DNA of 64,000 nt from Paragordius varius (Eukaryota > Nematomorpha). Position 1 is the first letter of the stretch, and the number at the start of each line of letters is the position of its first letter. The notes below the pieces were generated by a model. The model saw nothing but the letters and a program-made list of their open reading frames with translations. It did no database searches and was not told the DNA's origin. A program made the translations under genes and the position numbers. Below, piece by piece: positions 63,041-64,000 of this stretch. The DNA lies in NCBI GenBank assembly GCA_964247055.1, contig OZ176052.1, forward strand, positions 2,914,001 through 2,978,000, written 5' to 3'.

Positions 63041-64000
63041 GTATAATTATTTGTCGTTTCTTAGAAAAACCCTAATTTTAATTCATTTATAACTCTTTAA
63101 ATTTTTTTAAGTCGCTTACCTATGATGATTAGGATTTTATACCATTTGCACTTCAAGAGTGTCCTTGAACAGTTTAAGTTGGTCCTTGAACAATTCAAGT
63201 TGGCCCTCGAACAGTTGAAGTTGGTCCTTGAACATTTCAAGTTGGTCCTTTGACTTTTTTGTTTTGTTATTAACTTTTATCAGTCAAATCGTAAATAATT
63301 CATCTATTATATTGTTTTTAACCTATTTTCTATTATTTAACATAAATTCTAAATCGATATCAACTTTTAATCTTTGAGAAACCGTATATCTTTATTAATT
63401 TCTTAAAATAATTTTGGATATTTATAAGATTTTAATACGAAATGAAAAATATATAAGTTTTCTGGGTTAATAATTAAAAATTTTCATTAAAAACATTTAA
63501 AAGTCAATAATTTTGTTCAATTGAAAAAAAAATAGTTTGAAACAAAAAAGTGGTTTTAAATTAAAAAATTTATTTTTAAATGAATAAATATATAATAAAT
63601 AAAGAAAATTAGGTTAATAAATAATAAAATAAAAAAATAAATGCAATAATTATGATTAAATCAAAATTTATAAAGTTTAAGGACCAACTTACTGTTCAAG
63701 GACCAACTTGAATTGTTCAAGGACACTCTTGAAGTGCAAATGGTATATAATGGGTACAAAACACTGTATTTAACAACCCTATGTTTGCATCGGCTATAAA
63801 AAAAAGTTAAATATCGGCTGACTTTTACGGATTTCCACATATTAATTAAAAACTATATTTTTTATATAATATATATAATTACTGAATTATTATATAAATT
63901 ATCTAAAACAAAAAAAATTACTAATTTGTATATTTGATGCTAAAAATATAAAGTTAAAGATAATAACATTAAAATCACTTCCTCTCCATTAACATGTTTT
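63041..64000. other. Exportin-1 intron running off the window
   Basis: After the donor at 63041 no further exportin exon was found. The stretch holds the family-B MITE (63137-63746) and plain A+T-rich sequence. Confidence 0.65.
63137..63746. mobile_element. ACCAT-type MITE, family B (copy 2)
   Basis: Ends ATACCATTTGCACTTCAAGA and CTTGAAGTGCAAATGGTAT, with inverted 21-nt units based on TTCAAGTTGGTCCTTGAACA. The core closely matches 23776-24400 (for example GTTTTTAACCTATTTTCTAT and AAATAGTTTGAAACAA). It lies in the exportin-1 intron that runs off the window. Confidence 0.85.

Overview
The window is nuclear DNA of an A+T-rich invertebrate animal. It holds intron-containing animal genes: synaptojanin, the GATOR2 subunit WDR24, a rhodopsin-like GPCR, an SZT2-like (KICSTOR) C-terminus, TGF-beta type I receptor-like ectodomains and exportin-1. 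Introns range from about 25-31 nt to over 6 kb, and the long ones are filled with DNA transposons and MITEs. The species cannot be fixed from sequence alone. AG splice acceptors lie 10-24 nt upstream of five start codons, which hints at a lineage with spliced-leader trans-splicing (for example flatworms or hydrozoans), but this is inference.

Layout from left to right. 681-11412 (-): a complete 19-exon synaptojanin with Sac1, 5-phosphatase and RRM-like regions. 11413-11473: a 61-bp head-to-head gap. 11474-18968 (+): 15-exon WDR24 with WD40 repeats and a C-terminal zinc-binding RING-like domain. 18969-25892: no gene seen, mainly large foldback repeats. 25893-27227 (+): intronless 7TM receptor. 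27351-30259 (-): six exons like the C-terminal part of SZT2. 30382-31889: a hAT-like element. 32160-38835 (+): five-exon secreted protein with two tandem activin/TGF-beta-receptor-type ectodomains and no kinase. 39188-46547 (+): an unrecognised gene, three phase-consistent exons, with a 6.3-kb intron built from nested transposons. 46548-49668: no gene recognised. 49669 to beyond the right edge (+): exportin-1, 20 exons visible, C-terminus outside the window.

WDR24 (GATOR2) and SZT2 (KICSTOR) act in the same amino-acid-sensing branch of mTORC1 control and lie 8.4 kb apart (11 kb between starts), which may be chance. The repeats form several families: MITEs bounded by ATACCAT with inverted 21-nt minisatellite ends, TTAA-flanked piggyBac-like MITEs, TA-flanked mariner-like MITEs, hAT elements with exact 8-bp target duplications, and long palindromes. 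Several insertions sit within 10-30 nt of splice acceptors. Exon boundaries were read by eye from homology, GT/AG sites and reading phase. Where I name a family, that rests on recalled family sequence and not on a search.
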